Source: Pseudomonas sp. MYb327 (GTDB lineage: Bacteria > Pseudomonadota > Gammaproteobacteria > Pseudomonadales > Pseudomonadaceae). Taken from it: a stretch of 64,000 nt of DNA. The stretch lies in assembly GCF_040438925.1 (NCBI RefSeq), contig NZ_CP159258.1, positions 5,231,001-5,295,000 on the forward strand, in the 5' to 3' direction. The position numbers and the translations under genes were made by a program. Below the pieces are notes generated by a model that was not told the origin of the DNA, did no database searches, and saw only the letters and a program-made list of their open reading frames with translations. This document shows, piece by piece, positions 54,110 to 63,318 of this stretch. The number at the start of each line of letters is the position of its first letter. The stretch's first letter is position 1.

Positions 54110-57100
54110 TGAAAAAGTACTTCAAACAAACCGGCGCGTTGCTGCGCAAGACATGGCTCTGGACACTGTTGTTGGTGTTGTTCGTGGCGCTGTTGATATG
54201 GTGCGTCGGCCCGCTCTTGGCAGTGGATGACTACAAGTTCTGGGAAAGTCCGACCTCACGTCTGCTGAGCATCAGTGTGATGTTCCTGATCTGGGGGCTG
54301 ATCATGGTTTTCGTGAGCTGGCGCACAGGCTTAAGCAAGCAAGTGCTGGAAGGCACAGAAGATGGACAGGCCCGGCTAATCCGTGAAAAGAAAATCCACG
54401 AAGAACGTAAGGAGCTGAGGCTCCGTTTCAAAGACGCCCTAAATACCCTCAAGACTTCAAGCCTTTATCCCCATCGCAGTGAGCAGTGGCGCAGTGAATT
54501 GCCGTGGTACCTGGTCATTGGCCCCCAGGGTAGCGGTAAAACTAGCCTTCTGGATTTGTCCGGCCTTGAGTTTCCGCTCAACATAATTGACCGAAAACCG
54601 AGCCCGATACCGGAGGCTACCCAATACTGCGATTGGTATTTTGCCGAGCACGGTGTGCTGATCGATACGGCCGGTCGCTACCTGACCCAATTGGATACCG
54701 ACGTCGACGCGAGTGGCTGGAATACGGTGCTGGATCTGCTGCACAAGCGACGGCGTAACCGTCCACTCAATGGCGTGTTGGTCACCTTGCCTGTCCAAAC
54801 GCTGCTCACCAACGATCAAGATGCGTTAAGCACCCTGGCGCTTCAGGTGCGTGCACGCCTGCACGAGATACAGCAAAAGTTGCATGTCGACCTGCCGGTT
54901 TATTTCGTATTAACCAAAATGGATGAACAGCCTGGTTTTGACGAGTTTTTCGATCAATTGACTCGCGACGAGCGTGATCAGGTGTTTGGCGCGTGCGTTG
55001 GTGAAGTGTTGCGCAAGGTTGATACGGCTGTGGTTCGCGCTGAATTCGAAACACTGCTCCGTCGCCTCAACAGTCAGGTCATCCTGCGTATGCATCAGGA
55101 GCGTGACCCACGGTGCCGGGGTCGTATCCTCGACTTCCCGCATCAACTCGGGTTGATCGGCGAAGGCCTGTGCCAATTCATCGAAGCAGCCTTCATCGGC
55201 AATCGTTACCAACGCGTGAGCCAATTGCGTGGCTTCTACTTCACCAGCGCTGCTCACTTGAGCAAACCGCTGGATACGAGCACGGATGCCGGCAGCGGCG
55301 TGAAGAGCGGAGTGTCGTCTAACCGGGGCGCTGTTCACTCACGCTTCATAAACCATATATTCAACCGGATCATTTTTCCCGAGGCTGATCTTGCCGGTCT
55401 GGATAAACGTGAGCGCAGCCGCATCCATTGGGGGCAGCGTGCGTTGTATATGGGGGCATTGGCAGCACTGAGCCTTTGCGGATTGTTGTGGGCAACCAGC
55501 TTTTCGGCCAATCATGAACGACTGGAAAACTTACGATCCTTGGCTCTTGCCTGGACTCAACAGCGCTCGGCCCTGACTGCTCAGGATGATTTGCCAACGG
55601 CGCTTCAAGCACTCGACAACAGCTACGCAGCAACTCAGGTCTTCCCTGGAAAAGGTGATGTTTCCTACCGCGAACGCAGTGGGCTGTATCAGGGTGACGC
55701 TGCCAGTCCCGTTATCAGGAACGCTTACCAGCAAGAGCTTGAAAAACACCTGTTGCCGCGGATTGCAGCGCTGTTGGAAGGGCAGATTCGCACCCACATG
55801 AAAGACCGTGAGCGCCTGCTCGGGAGCCTGCGTGCGTATCTGATGTTGAGCATCAAGGATCGCCGTGATTCGGCATGGCTGAAGGAGTGGGTCACCACTG
55901 ACGTGTCCCTGCGTTATGCCGGCAATACGCCTGTGCAAAATAGCCTGAATGCACACTTCGAGCGCTTATTGACGCAATCATTCAGTTACCCGCTCAATGA
56001 TCAACTGGTGGCGCAGGCGCGTCAGTCACTGCGCAGCGAAACGTTGGCCAACGTGGTTTACCGGATGTTGCGCGATCAGGCTCGAACTCTCCCGGAGTAC
56101 CGGTTGAGCCAACATTTGGGAACGCAGGGCTCACTGTTTGTCGGCACCGACTACGTAATTCCAGGGTTTTACACCAGGCAGGGCTATCAGCAATATTTTT
56201 CACTCCAGGGTACTGCGCTGGTCACCGAAATTCTGCGTGACAATTGGGTATTGGGTGAAGGTTCGGACATCAGCGGCATGGATTTGCGTCGCTTGAAGGT
56301 TGAACTTGAGCAATTGTATTTCCGCGACTACGCCAACCTCTGGGGCGATGCAATTGGTCGAGTTGCACTGCAACCGATCAACAATGCCGGTGAAGGCACC
56401 GAACAACTGGCTGGCTTGATCTCTGCCCATTCACCCTTGCTGCAATTGTTAGCGCAAGTGCGTGAAAACACCCGGTTCCCGACGATCGCAGAGAGTGTGG
56501 ATGACGTGGCGGTCGTCGTCCAACAGCGCGTAGAGCCGGGCGGCAAGCTCGCCGCGGTCGCCGCCCAAAAGGCTTCGGGCGCGCTGGCCAAAAATCTACC
56601 GGACACGGCAAAAAATGCCCTGCAACGCCGCTTCGAGCCATTGCATCGCCTGCTCGACGACAGCAACGGTCCGGCTGCTGACCTGACGCCGACGCTGCAA
56701 GCGCTCAACGATCTACAGCTGCAACTCGCGAGCCTCGCCCGTGCCAGCGCACCGGATCAGGCGGCATTCGACATGGCCAAGGCCCGCATGGGTAGCCAGC
56801 GTGATGCCCTTTCTCATCTGCGTACGGCGTCCGGGCGCTTGCCGCGTCCGGTGGGTGCCTGGTTCAACGCGCTGGCCGAAGATACATGGCGCCTGGTGCT
56901 CAACGATGCTTACCAGTTTCTCAACCAGCGTTATCAGCACGAGCTTTATAGCTTCTACGGCAAAGCCATCAGCAATCGGTATCCGTTCAGTGCACACAGC
57001 GCCAGCGATGTGGCGATCAACGACTTCCGCGAGTTCTTCAAAACCCATGGTGTCGTAGACCGGTTCTTCGACAATTACATGCGTCCATTTGTCAGCGGCG

Positions 57101-57618
57101 GCCCGGGTAACTACCGGTTACGCAATATCGATGGGTTGAGCTTGCCCCTGTCCAGGGTGTATCTCGATCAGATGGCTAAGGCGCACGTCATTCGCCAAAG
57201 CTTTTTCGCCGAAAGTCCCGATGAGCCGCAGGTGCAGTTCAAGTTGGAGCCGTACACCCTCGACTCGATGGTCAGCCGTTCCGAGTTCCGCTTTGGCGAC
57301 AAAACCATGGAGTACCGTCACGGTCCGATCGTGGCGGCTTCCTTCAAGTGGCCTGCCGATGCGGAGGGCGGACGAACGAGCCTGGTGCTCGACAAAATGG
57401 TTGGCCGCCCGATCGGTATCGAGAAAAACAGCGGTCCATGGTCGCTGTTCCGATTGCTCGATCTGATGCAAACCGAGTATCTGTCCGGCCGTGATGTATT
57501 GATGTTCAAAGCGGATCTGGGTGGGTTACGAGCCAACTACCTGCTGACGAGCCAACGCACGCCGAACCCGTTTGACGTTGGCGTGCTACGCACGTTCCGA
57601 ATGCCGGTCCAGCTGTGA
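54109..57618 (+). CDS. tssM: Type VI secretion membrane protein TssM (IcmF)
   Basis: This 1,169-residue inner-membrane protein links the baseplate to TssJ. Two N-terminal membrane helices (about 17-38 and 51-71) are followed by a cytoplasmic GTPase-like domain (Walker A GPQGSGKTS, residues 138-146). A third helix (about 444-465) leads to a long periplasmic part that includes the IcmF-related and DUF1215-type regions. Walker A is intact, which is not the case in every TssM. It overlaps tssL and stp by a base or more on each side (TGATG junctions). Confidence 0.95.
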   Translation: MKKYFKQTGALLRKTWLWTLLLVLFVALLIWCVGPLLAVDDYKFWESPTSRLLSISVMFLIWGLIMVFVSWRTGLSKQVLEGTEDGQARLIREKKIHEERKELRLRFKDALNTLKTSSLYPHRSEQWRSELPWYLVIGPQGSGKTSLLDLSGLEFPLNIIDRKPSPIPEATQYCDWYFAEHGVLIDTAGRYLTQLDTDVDASGWNTVLDLLHKRRRNRPLNGVLVTLPVQTLLTNDQDALSTLALQVRARLHEIQQKLHVDLPVYFVLTKMDEQPGFDEFFDQLTRDERDQVFGACVGEVLRKVDTAVVRAEFETLLRRLNSQVILRMHQERDPRCRGRILDFPHQLGLIGEGLCQFIEAAFIGNRYQRVSQLRGFYFTSAAHLSKPLDTSTDAGSGVKSGVSSNRGAVHSRFINHIFNRIIFPEADLAGLDKRERSRIHWGQRALYMGALAALSLCGLLWATSFSANHERLENLRSLALAWTQQRSALTAQDDLPTALQALDNSYAATQVFPGKGDVSYRERSGLYQGDAASPVIRNAYQQELEKHLLPRIAALLEGQIRTHMKDRERLLGSLRAYLMLSIKDRRDSAWLKEWVTTDVSLRYAGNTPVQNSLNAHFERLLTQSFSYPLNDQLVAQARQSLRSETLANVVYRMLRDQARTLPEYRLSQHLGTQGSLFVGTDYVIPGFYTRQGYQQYFSLQGTALVTEILRDNWVLGEGSDISGMDLRRLKVELEQLYFRDYANLWGDAIGRVALQPINNAGEGTEQLAGLISAHSPLLQLLAQVRENTRFPTIAESVDDVAVVVQQRVEPGGKLAAVAAQKASGALAKNLPDTAKNALQRRFEPLHRLLDDSNGPAADLTPTLQALNDLQLQLASLARASAPDQAAFDMAKARMGSQRDALSHLRTASGRLPRPVGAWFNALAEDTWRLVLNDAYQFLNQRYQHELYSFYGKAISNRYPFSAHSASDVAINDFREFFKTHGVVDRFFDNYMRPFVSGGPGNYRLRNIDGLSLPLSRVYLDQMAKAHVIRQSFFAESPDEPQVQFKLEPYTLDSMVSRSEFRFGDKTMEYRHGPIVAASFKWPADAEGGRTSLVLDKMVGRPIGIEKNSGPWSLFRLLDLMQTEYLSGRDVLMFKADLGGLRANYLLTSQRTPNPFDVGVLRTFRMPVQL

Positions 57619-58343
57619 TGCCGAATGAAGGTCCTTGGCATAGCGCTGCGCATACTGATCCGGGCAAGGTTCGGGAACGTAATGAAGATGCTTTCCTGGA
57701 TTGCCCACAAATGGGCTTCTGGGTCGTCGCTGACGGTTTGGGTGGCCACCAGAGTGGCGACATCGCCAGCCAGTTGATCGTGGCCAGTCTTGCGGATTTG
57801 CCCCCACTCGACGACTTCGACGATCGACTCAAAAGCGTGCGCCATTGCCTGCACTGGCTGAACCGGCGTTTGAGTCAGGAACTGACCATCATTGCGGAAC
57901 GCCGCGACGCCATCATCGGCAGCACTGTGGTGGCGTTACTGGTCGATGGCAGTCGCGCTGCGTGTGTCTGGGCCGGCGACAGTCGTTGTTATTTGTGGCG
58001 TGGGCAGCGCTTGTATCAGTTGACTAAAGACCATTCGTTGATGCAACAGCTGATTGATGAACAGCAGATGAGCATCAGTGAGGCTCGCGCGCATCCTCAG
58101 GCTCATGCATTGACCCGGGCAGTGGGGGCCAGTGAGCAACTGACCCTCGAAGTACTGGAGATGGAGGTACATCCCGGTGATGCATTTTTGCTGTGCAGCG
58201 ATGGGTTGTACCAAAGCCTGAGCAGCAACTTACTGGGCAGTGCTTTGAGCCTGAATGAACCGAGCGAGGCGCTGGCGCGTTTATTCGATGATGCTTTGTG
58301 CGGTCCTGCACGGGACAACCTGACCGGCGTGGTCATCCGCTGA
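57618..58343 (+). CDS. stp1: T6SS PP2C-type protein phosphatase (Stp1 / PppA-like)
   Basis: This 241-residue metal-dependent serine/threonine phosphatase shows all metal-binding acidic motifs of the PP2C fold: ERNEDAF (Asp24), VVADGLGGHQSG, AGDSRCYLW, TKDHSL, CSDGLY and DNLTGVV. It opposes the kinase encoded next and resets the Fha switch. The start at ATG 57618 overlaps the tssM stop; a GTG one codon earlier is in frame. It is the Stp1 counterpart of HSI-II by position. Confidence 0.93.
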   Translation: MPNEGPWHSAAHTDPGKVRERNEDAFLDCPQMGFWVVADGLGGHQSGDIASQLIVASLADLPPLDDFDDRLKSVRHCLHWLNRRLSQELTIIAERRDAIIGSTVVALLVDGSRAACVWAGDSRCYLWRGQRLYQLTKDHSLMQQLIDEQQMSISEARAHPQAHALTRAVGASEQLTLEVLEMEVHPGDAFLLCSDGLYQSLSSNLLGSALSLNEPSEALARLFDDALCGPARDNLTGVVIR

Positions 58344-59344
58344 TGATTGAGCTTGCGCCAGTGTCTGAATCCCTGCCAAACAGTAAGGAGGAGGCCAGCC
58401 TGACCTTTTTCGCCTTCGCCAAACCCGCTCAAACACCGCGTGTTGCAACTCCGACGCACCTGCGCACTGGCGACTTGCCGAAGGTATTGGGTGGGCGTTA
58501 CCGCATCGAACGTTTGCTTGGCGCTGGCGGCATGGGGGTGGTATATCGCGCTCGGGATTTGCTGCACGAGCAGTTTGGAGATCCGGAACCTAAAATCGCG
58601 CTGAAAGTCCTCGGTGAAGATTTTGCCGATTCACCAGACGCCAGTGCATTGCTCTATAGCGAGTTTGCCCTGACCCGGCGACTGCATCACCCAAATGTGC
58701 TGCGCTCGCACAGCTTCGAAGTGGACACTCAGTGCCAGCGGGCTTTTTTCACCATGGAACTGATGCGTGGCCTGACTCTGGATAAATTGCTCTGCGAACA
58801 CCCTTTGGGGTTACCGTGGCCGGACCTGCGTGATATCGCACTTGGGTTGCTCGATGCCCTGGCCTACTCCCACAGTCGCGGCGTTCTCCACGGCGACTTG
58901 AAACCGAGCAACGTGATGCTCGGCGAAGAAGGCGTAAAGCTGTTCGATTTCGGTTTGGGCCAGGCTGAGAAGGGCGTCCTGCCAGGCCTGCCGCAACTGA
59001 GCCGTAGTCGCTTCAGTGCCTGGACTCCGGGCTATGCTGCGCCGGAACTGTTGTGTGGTGAACCACTAACCAGCAGGGCTGATGTCTTCTCCGTTGCTTG
59101 TGTGATCTATGAACTGGCCAGTGGAAAAAATCCCATGCGCCGTCTGTCATCAACTCAGGCCGTCAATGAATGCCTTGAGCTTGAACTACAAGCGCCCGTT
59201 AATCTGCCCAAACACGTCTGGCAAGCTTTGCGAACGGCATTGGCTTTCGATCCGGCCGCTAGACATCTCTCAGCTTGCCATCTGCGTGACATCTTGGGAG
59301 GCCCTTCCTCTTGGTGGCGGCAGGTGTTTTATCGACGCTCTTAG
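58343..59344 (+). CDS. stk1: T6SS serine/threonine kinase (Stk1 / PpkA-like)
   Basis: This 333-residue Hanks-type kinase has the Gly-rich loop LGAGGMGVVYRARD (about 59-72), ATP-binding Lys88 (IALKVL), alphaC Glu107, catalytic loop HGDLKPSN (183-190) and DFG (202-204). The Arg of the usual HRD is Gly here, so activation-loop phosphorylation may not be needed. No C-terminal membrane helix or periplasmic sensor is present, unlike PpkA of HSI-I, so it is cytoplasmic. The start ATG 58343 overlaps the stp stop by 1 nt. It is the last gene of the secretion operon. Confidence 0.93.
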   Translation: MIELAPVSESLPNSKEEASLTFFAFAKPAQTPRVATPTHLRTGDLPKVLGGRYRIERLLGAGGMGVVYRARDLLHEQFGDPEPKIALKVLGEDFADSPDASALLYSEFALTRRLHHPNVLRSHSFEVDTQCQRAFFTMELMRGLTLDKLLCEHPLGLPWPDLRDIALGLLDALAYSHSRGVLHGDLKPSNVMLGEEGVKLFDFGLGQAEKGVLPGLPQLSRSRFSAWTPGYAAPELLCGEPLTSRADVFSVACVIYELASGKNPMRRLSSTQAVNECLELELQAPVNLPKHVWQALRTALAFDPAARHLSACHLRDILGGPSSWWRQVFYRRS

Positions 59345-59482
59345 AGGTCTGGTTCGTCAATGACTTGGTGGTCATCAGCGTCAAAAAGTGCATCATCTTC
59401 TGCTAACGCAACTCGATAGTGGAGTTGTGGCTTGAAGTCGCTACACTGCGCCGGCTGTTCATTTTTCTATTGAGGCTTGCGC

Positions 59483-59866
59483 ATGAAATTTCGTTTTCTG
59501 TTGTGGATGATGGGTTTGTTAATGGGCAAGGCCAGTCGGACCAATCCTGCGTTTCAGCAGCAGTTAGGCGACAAGGAGTTGGTGTTTCAGCTGCAAACCC
59601 TGGACGGGAAAGTGGCTCGGCATTTCCGCGTGAAGGATCAGCGCATCACCAGCAAGGCGGGTGTGTACGCCGAGCCTGCGTTTGCCATTGCTTTTAAAGA
59701 TGCCACCTATGGCTTTGCCACGATGCAGGCGAAGAACAAGCAGTTGGCATTCATGACGGGGATTCAGGACAAATCTATTCAGATCAAGGGCAACCCGGCG
59801 CTGGTGATCTGGTTTCAGGGATTGACCAAATATCTGAAACCGAGGAAGGCCAAGCCTAAGGTTTGA
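59483..59866 (+). CDS. Small SCP2-like protein
   Basis: This 127-residue protein, MKFRFLLWMMGLLMGKASRTNPAFQQQLGDKELVFQLQTLDGKVARHF.., resembles the SCP2-type lipid-binding fold in strand order (AEPAFAIAFKDATYGFATMQ, then a C-terminal helix with WFQGLTKYL). The hydrophobic N-terminus could be a membrane anchor. Databases sometimes name such proteins helicase, for which I see no motif. GAGG lies 7 nt before ATG 59483. It is 138 nt after the kinase gene, so it may be outside the operon. Confidence 0.68.
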   Translation: MKFRFLLWMMGLLMGKASRTNPAFQQQLGDKELVFQLQTLDGKVARHFRVKDQRITSKAGVYAEPAFAIAFKDATYGFATMQAKNKQLAFMTGIQDKSIQIKGNPALVIWFQGLTKYLKPRKAKPKV

Positions 59867-60028
59867 GATCTTTCAGGCCGGTGTTTACGGGATTCTGGTC
59901 GGATCGAAGCTTTAACTAGTTAGCCTCTTCAGTCTTCCGATTGAGGAGGTTCGCCGGCATCAAGGGACTGTTCCCTGTATGTTTTATAGATCTTTCTGCT
60001 GCCAACTTGAACGCATAGTCGACAGAGA

Positions 60029-60283
60029 TCAAATAGAGTTCGGGTGCTCGAAGACTGTGTTTCTTGGGTCATCTTGAGCCCTTGAACACTGCCAGGTGCG
60101 GCACAAGCTCATTCCGGTCTTTTCCAGCCCAGTGGTAAAACCCGGAAAACAGGGTTTCGTGGACGTTGAGCACGGCCTTATAGTCGATTGGCTTCTTTTT
60201 AGCCAAATAAGCAAGTGCGTCCTCGATACTCAACTCGAAAGCAGCTGTTCAATACCATCGAGCTGAACGAAATTGCCCGCCAT
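60029..60283 (-). pseudogene. Decayed Fic-family gene fragment
   Basis: Read on the minus strand, one frame gives IEDALAYLAKKKPIDYKAVLNVHETLFSGFYHWAGKDRNELVPHLAVFKGS, then a stop. The next frame continues VFEHPNSI. These match the N-terminal part of Fic/Doc proteins (..LF..YPWAG.DR....IAV.K...FAHP). A possible start MAGNFVQLDGIEQL at 60283 is in yet another frame. At least two frameshifts are present, and the catalytic HPFxxGNGR motif is absent from the region, so it is a remnant. It lies in the 590-bp gap between the SCP2-like and delta-60 repeat genes; the rest of that gap shows nothing. Confidence 0.6.
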
Positions 60284-60457
60284 GCGGGTAATGATCACCT
60301 TGGATGGTTAAAGGTTCTCGACTAAATAATCTTAAATACCCAACAAAAAAAACTAAAGAACTGTCATTTATAACAGGTCACGGCTGCCTTTTTGGCGTGC
60401 TCAACTGTGCTGGGTGTAGTGGGGTTCACTTTTTACTCAGCACAATGGAGTGCCGCC

Positions 60458-61717
60458 ATGGAACATATTAAGAGAGAAATTAATGCGGGTACACTTGACC
60501 CGTCTTTTGGTGATAATGGAGTGGTAGATCTGGTATCTGAAGTGAGTTGGAGTATCCCTCACTCCATTCTTGCTTTATCTAATGGGAAGCTGATTTATGC
60601 CAATGGTGATCGTAGAGAATGGCTCCGTACTTTGCAGTTAAGGCGTGTAAATACGAATGGTTTTTTTGAATCTTCGTTTGGTGTAAACGGATCGGTAATT
60701 TTGCCTATCGGTTTCAATACTGGGGCCAGGTTTGGGTTATTTCCGTATTCGGATGATAAATTCCTGGTGAAGAGTACCTATATAGATTTTGGCCAGCAAG
60801 ATATGGTATTCGTTCGACTTGATTTTAATGGTTGTATTGATACTACTTTTGGTTCCGATGGTTTTTTGCGAATTCATCCCTATGACCTTATTTACCCAAG
60901 AGCTACAAAGCCAAAAAGTGAACAAAAAATTAATCAACTAACCCCCGCTGTTGATTACATTGGTGGTTCTGTATGCGCGCTACCGGATGGCAAGATGTTG
61001 ATTGCTCATAGCGGAATTTTTGATGGCCGCGGGTTTAATGGGTTTATCTTTCGCCTTATGCCAGACGGGTCGGTTGACAAGACCTTTAACGGCACGGGCT
61101 TTATAATTGTACAGCTCGATTTGGCTGACCCTGAAGACAACGAAGCCATTAGTATTGCGCTACAGAAGGATGGGAAATTTCTGTTATGCGGTTCCTTCGT
61201 TGTTGGAGAAACTACGAGTGGCTTTATTGTTCGTTACAACGACAATGGCGAGGTAGATAGAAGCTTTAATAACGGGCAACCCGTCATTATTGCTAGCCCT
61301 GATTTTGGAATGATTTCGGCTACGACCCTCTCAGTCAGGGAGCAGGATGGAGCAATTGTTGTTGTGGGGACCGCCTATGATAATTGGAGTGTTATCCCTA
61401 CCACTAAAACGCCATGGATGGCAGTTCTAAATACTAATGGGTCTTTCAATCTTGTGTTTAACAACGGAAGGCCACTTTTTGCTGGAGTAGTGCCTGGTAA
61501 AAGTTTGTGGCGAGAGTGCGCATGGCAGGAAGATGGTAATAAAATCCTTGTCGCCGGATCAGTAGTTGCACGCTATCTATCAAATGGACAACTTGATCTG
61601 TCGTTCAACGGTACGGGATGGAATTCTCAAGGGGATAGCTATGGGGAGATGGTCATAACAAATGATAAGAAACTAGCTCTCATCGGGCAGAATAGTTTAG
61701 TGCGTTATTTGACATGA
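60458..61717 (+). CDS. Delta-60 repeat protein of unknown function
   Basis: This 419-residue protein is built of degenerate repeats of the delta-60 (DUF5122) type, with motifs LDPSFGDNGVV, FESSFGVNGSV, IDTTFGSDGFL, VDKTFNGTGFI, VDRSFNNGQPV, FNLVFNNGRPL and LDLSFNGTGW centred near residues 16, 74, 131, 210, 270, 334 and 383. A beta-propeller-like fold is expected. The start at ATG 60458 has GGAG at 7 nt; a longer frame starting at a GTG (60392) adds a mildly hydrophobic leader. The gene is clearly more AT-rich, with codons unlike its neighbours, so it was probably acquired. Function unknown. Confidence 0.8.
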   Translation: MEHIKREINAGTLDPSFGDNGVVDLVSEVSWSIPHSILALSNGKLIYANGDRREWLRTLQLRRVNTNGFFESSFGVNGSVILPIGFNTGARFGLFPYSDDKFLVKSTYIDFGQQDMVFVRLDFNGCIDTTFGSDGFLRIHPYDLIYPRATKPKSEQKINQLTPAVDYIGGSVCALPDGKMLIAHSGIFDGRGFNGFIFRLMPDGSVDKTFNGTGFIIVQLDLADPEDNEAISIALQKDGKFLLCGSFVVGETTSGFIVRYNDNGEVDRSFNNGQPVIIASPDFGMISATTLSVREQDGAIVVVGTAYDNWSVIPTTKTPWMAVLNTNGSFNLVFNNGRPLFAGVVPGKSLWRECAWQEDGNKILVAGSVVARYLSNGQLDLSFNGTGWNSQGDSYGEMVITNDKKLALIGQNSLVRYLT

Positions 61718-61774
61718 TAGATAGGACAAAGCTCCGAGGGCGAGTTTCCACTCCTCCTGGGACCGAGTTGAATT

Positions 61775-61837
61775 CATCGCGGGCAAGCCGCGCTCCTGCG
61801 GGATTCAGGTCCGCAGCGCGACGCTTGCCCGCGATGC
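61775..61837. repeat. REP inverted pair at the right edge of the accessory region
   Basis: Arms CATCGCGGGCAAGCCGCGCTCCTGC and GCGACGCTTGCCCGCGATG lie directly beyond the HDOD gene's stop. Confidence 0.83.
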
Positions 61838-61839
61838 AT

Positions 61840-63240
61840 TTAGGCTTGGGAAAACTGCGAGGCCAATTCGCGTAGCAGCACTTCAGCTTCCAGTACTTTG
61901 CTGACGACGTCTTCCGCTTTGGCGCGGGTCAGGCCAACGCGTTCGAGCAGGGCGTCGGGGATGTCTTCATCCGGGCCGGAACCGATGCCACGGCTGCGCA
62001 GCAGGCGCACGGACAGGCACACCAGGTTCGGGTATTCGGCGTAGGCGCCGTCGTAGCTTGGGTCGTGCTGGAAGCGCAGCGCGGTGGACAGTTCTTCGGG
62101 CATGTCCCAGTAGCGCATCAGCCATGCGCCGATCTGTTCGCGGCTGATGCCCAGCAGGTGTTGCTCGATGTAGCTGTGGCACAGGTGCGGGTTGACCTCC
62201 AGGTGGCGGCAGATCAGCGAGAAGTGTGGCGGGAACACGTGGGCCAGCAGCAGGTAACCGAAGTTGTGCAGCAGGCCGGCCAGGTAGGTCAGTCCGGCTT
62301 CCGGACGCTGGGCGCGCGGCATGGCGCGGGTCAGGCCTTCGATGACGGCGGCGGTGTAGATCGATTGCTGCCAGTACGGCGTGGCGTGTTGCGGGTGGTC
62401 CTTGGGCAGGCTCAGGGTTTTGCCCAGGGCCAGGCCGAGTGCCAGGTTGATCACCAGGTCGAAACCCAGCACGCGCACGATGGCGTCTTCCACTGAACGA
62501 ATCTTGCCCGGCGAGGCGTAGTACGGCGACGCCGCCCAGCTCACCACTTGCGCGGCCAGTGCCGGGTCGGTTTCGACCACGCTGGTGATGTCGTCGATGG
62601 TGGCGTTGGGGTCGACGCGCAGTTTGATGATCTTCTGCGCGGTTTCGGCCAGCGGTGGAATTTCGATGGTCGCTTCCAGGCGTTGCTGGATGCGTCGCGC
62701 GGTGAACGCTTGAACGGCCTGAGTGATTTCCTCGCGGTCATCGTCGGGGCGGTCGAGGTTCGGGCGGATGCTGGTCAGCGCTTCGCCGAAGTTGGCGGCA
62801 CTGGCTTTGTTCAGCATGGATTTGAAGGCTTCGCTGGTGATTTCCAGCAGCACGCCCGGCTCGCCCGAGTTGACCAGCACCATCGGTTCACGCAGCAGGC
62901 TTTCTTCGTACAGGCACGGTGAGCTGGTGAGTGACGGCAGGCCGGGCAACAGGCTCAGGTTGTGCTTGCCGAGCATCTTTTCCAGGCGTTCAGTCGGCAC
63001 GGCAGTGAGTCGGCGCCCGGTGAGTTCGGTGAGGCGATTGAGGTCCAGCAATTGGCTCTGCGGGAACAGCACCATCAGCGCGCCGACGGCGTCATCGAGC
63101 AGTACGGCCTGGACCTTGCGCGCCGGGTTCAAGCCGTGATGGTCGAGAACCTCTTCGTAGGCGATGCCCATTTTGTTCAGTAACAGCCGAATGACCGACG
63201 GCGCGTGCGGGGTAGCGGGTGCGAGGGCAACTTCGGTCAT
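61840..63240 (-). CDS. HDOD-domain protein with N-terminal YbaK-like domain
   Basis: This 466-residue protein has an N-terminal domain like YbaK/prolyl-tRNA editing proteins (about residues 10-150: VIRLLLNKMGIAYEEVLDH, KVQAVLLDDAVGALMVLFP). A C-terminal HDOD domain (about 190-395) includes IPPLAETAQKIIKLRVDPNATIDDITSVVETDPALAAQVV and LAGLLHNFGYLLLAHVFP. HDOD domains resemble HD phosphohydrolases but often lack catalysis and act in signalling. The same gene lies beside recG in P. aeruginosa. Start ATG 63240 (MTEVALAPATPHAPS); a longer start is open but less likely. Confidence 0.87.
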   Translation of the reverse strand: MTEVALAPATPHAPSVIRLLLNKMGIAYEEVLDHHGLNPARKVQAVLLDDAVGALMVLFPQSQLLDLNRLTELTGRRLTAVPTERLEKMLGKHNLSLLPGLPSLTSSPCLYEESLLREPMVLVNSGEPGVLLEITSEAFKSMLNKASAANFGEALTSIRPNLDRPDDDREEITQAVQAFTARRIQQRLEATIEIPPLAETAQKIIKLRVDPNATIDDITSVVETDPALAAQVVSWAASPYYASPGKIRSVEDAIVRVLGFDLVINLALGLALGKTLSLPKDHPQHATPYWQQSIYTAAVIEGLTRAMPRAQRPEAGLTYLAGLLHNFGYLLLAHVFPPHFSLICRHLEVNPHLCHSYIEQHLLGISREQIGAWLMRYWDMPEELSTALRFQHDPSYDGAYAEYPNLVCLSVRLLRSRGIGSGPDEDIPDALLERVGLTRAKAEDVVSKVLEAEVLLRELASQFSQA

Positions 63241-63318
63241 GGTCTGTATCCGTTCTAAAACAATTGCAGGAGTATAACCAGCTTGCTTAAACCCATCGCT
63301 CACAAACTGCGACGGTGC

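Noticed and set aside
59483..59866. Helicase annotation for the small gene after the T6SS operon
   Set aside because: No Walker or helicase motif is present in 127 residues; the pattern fits an SCP2-like fold better.
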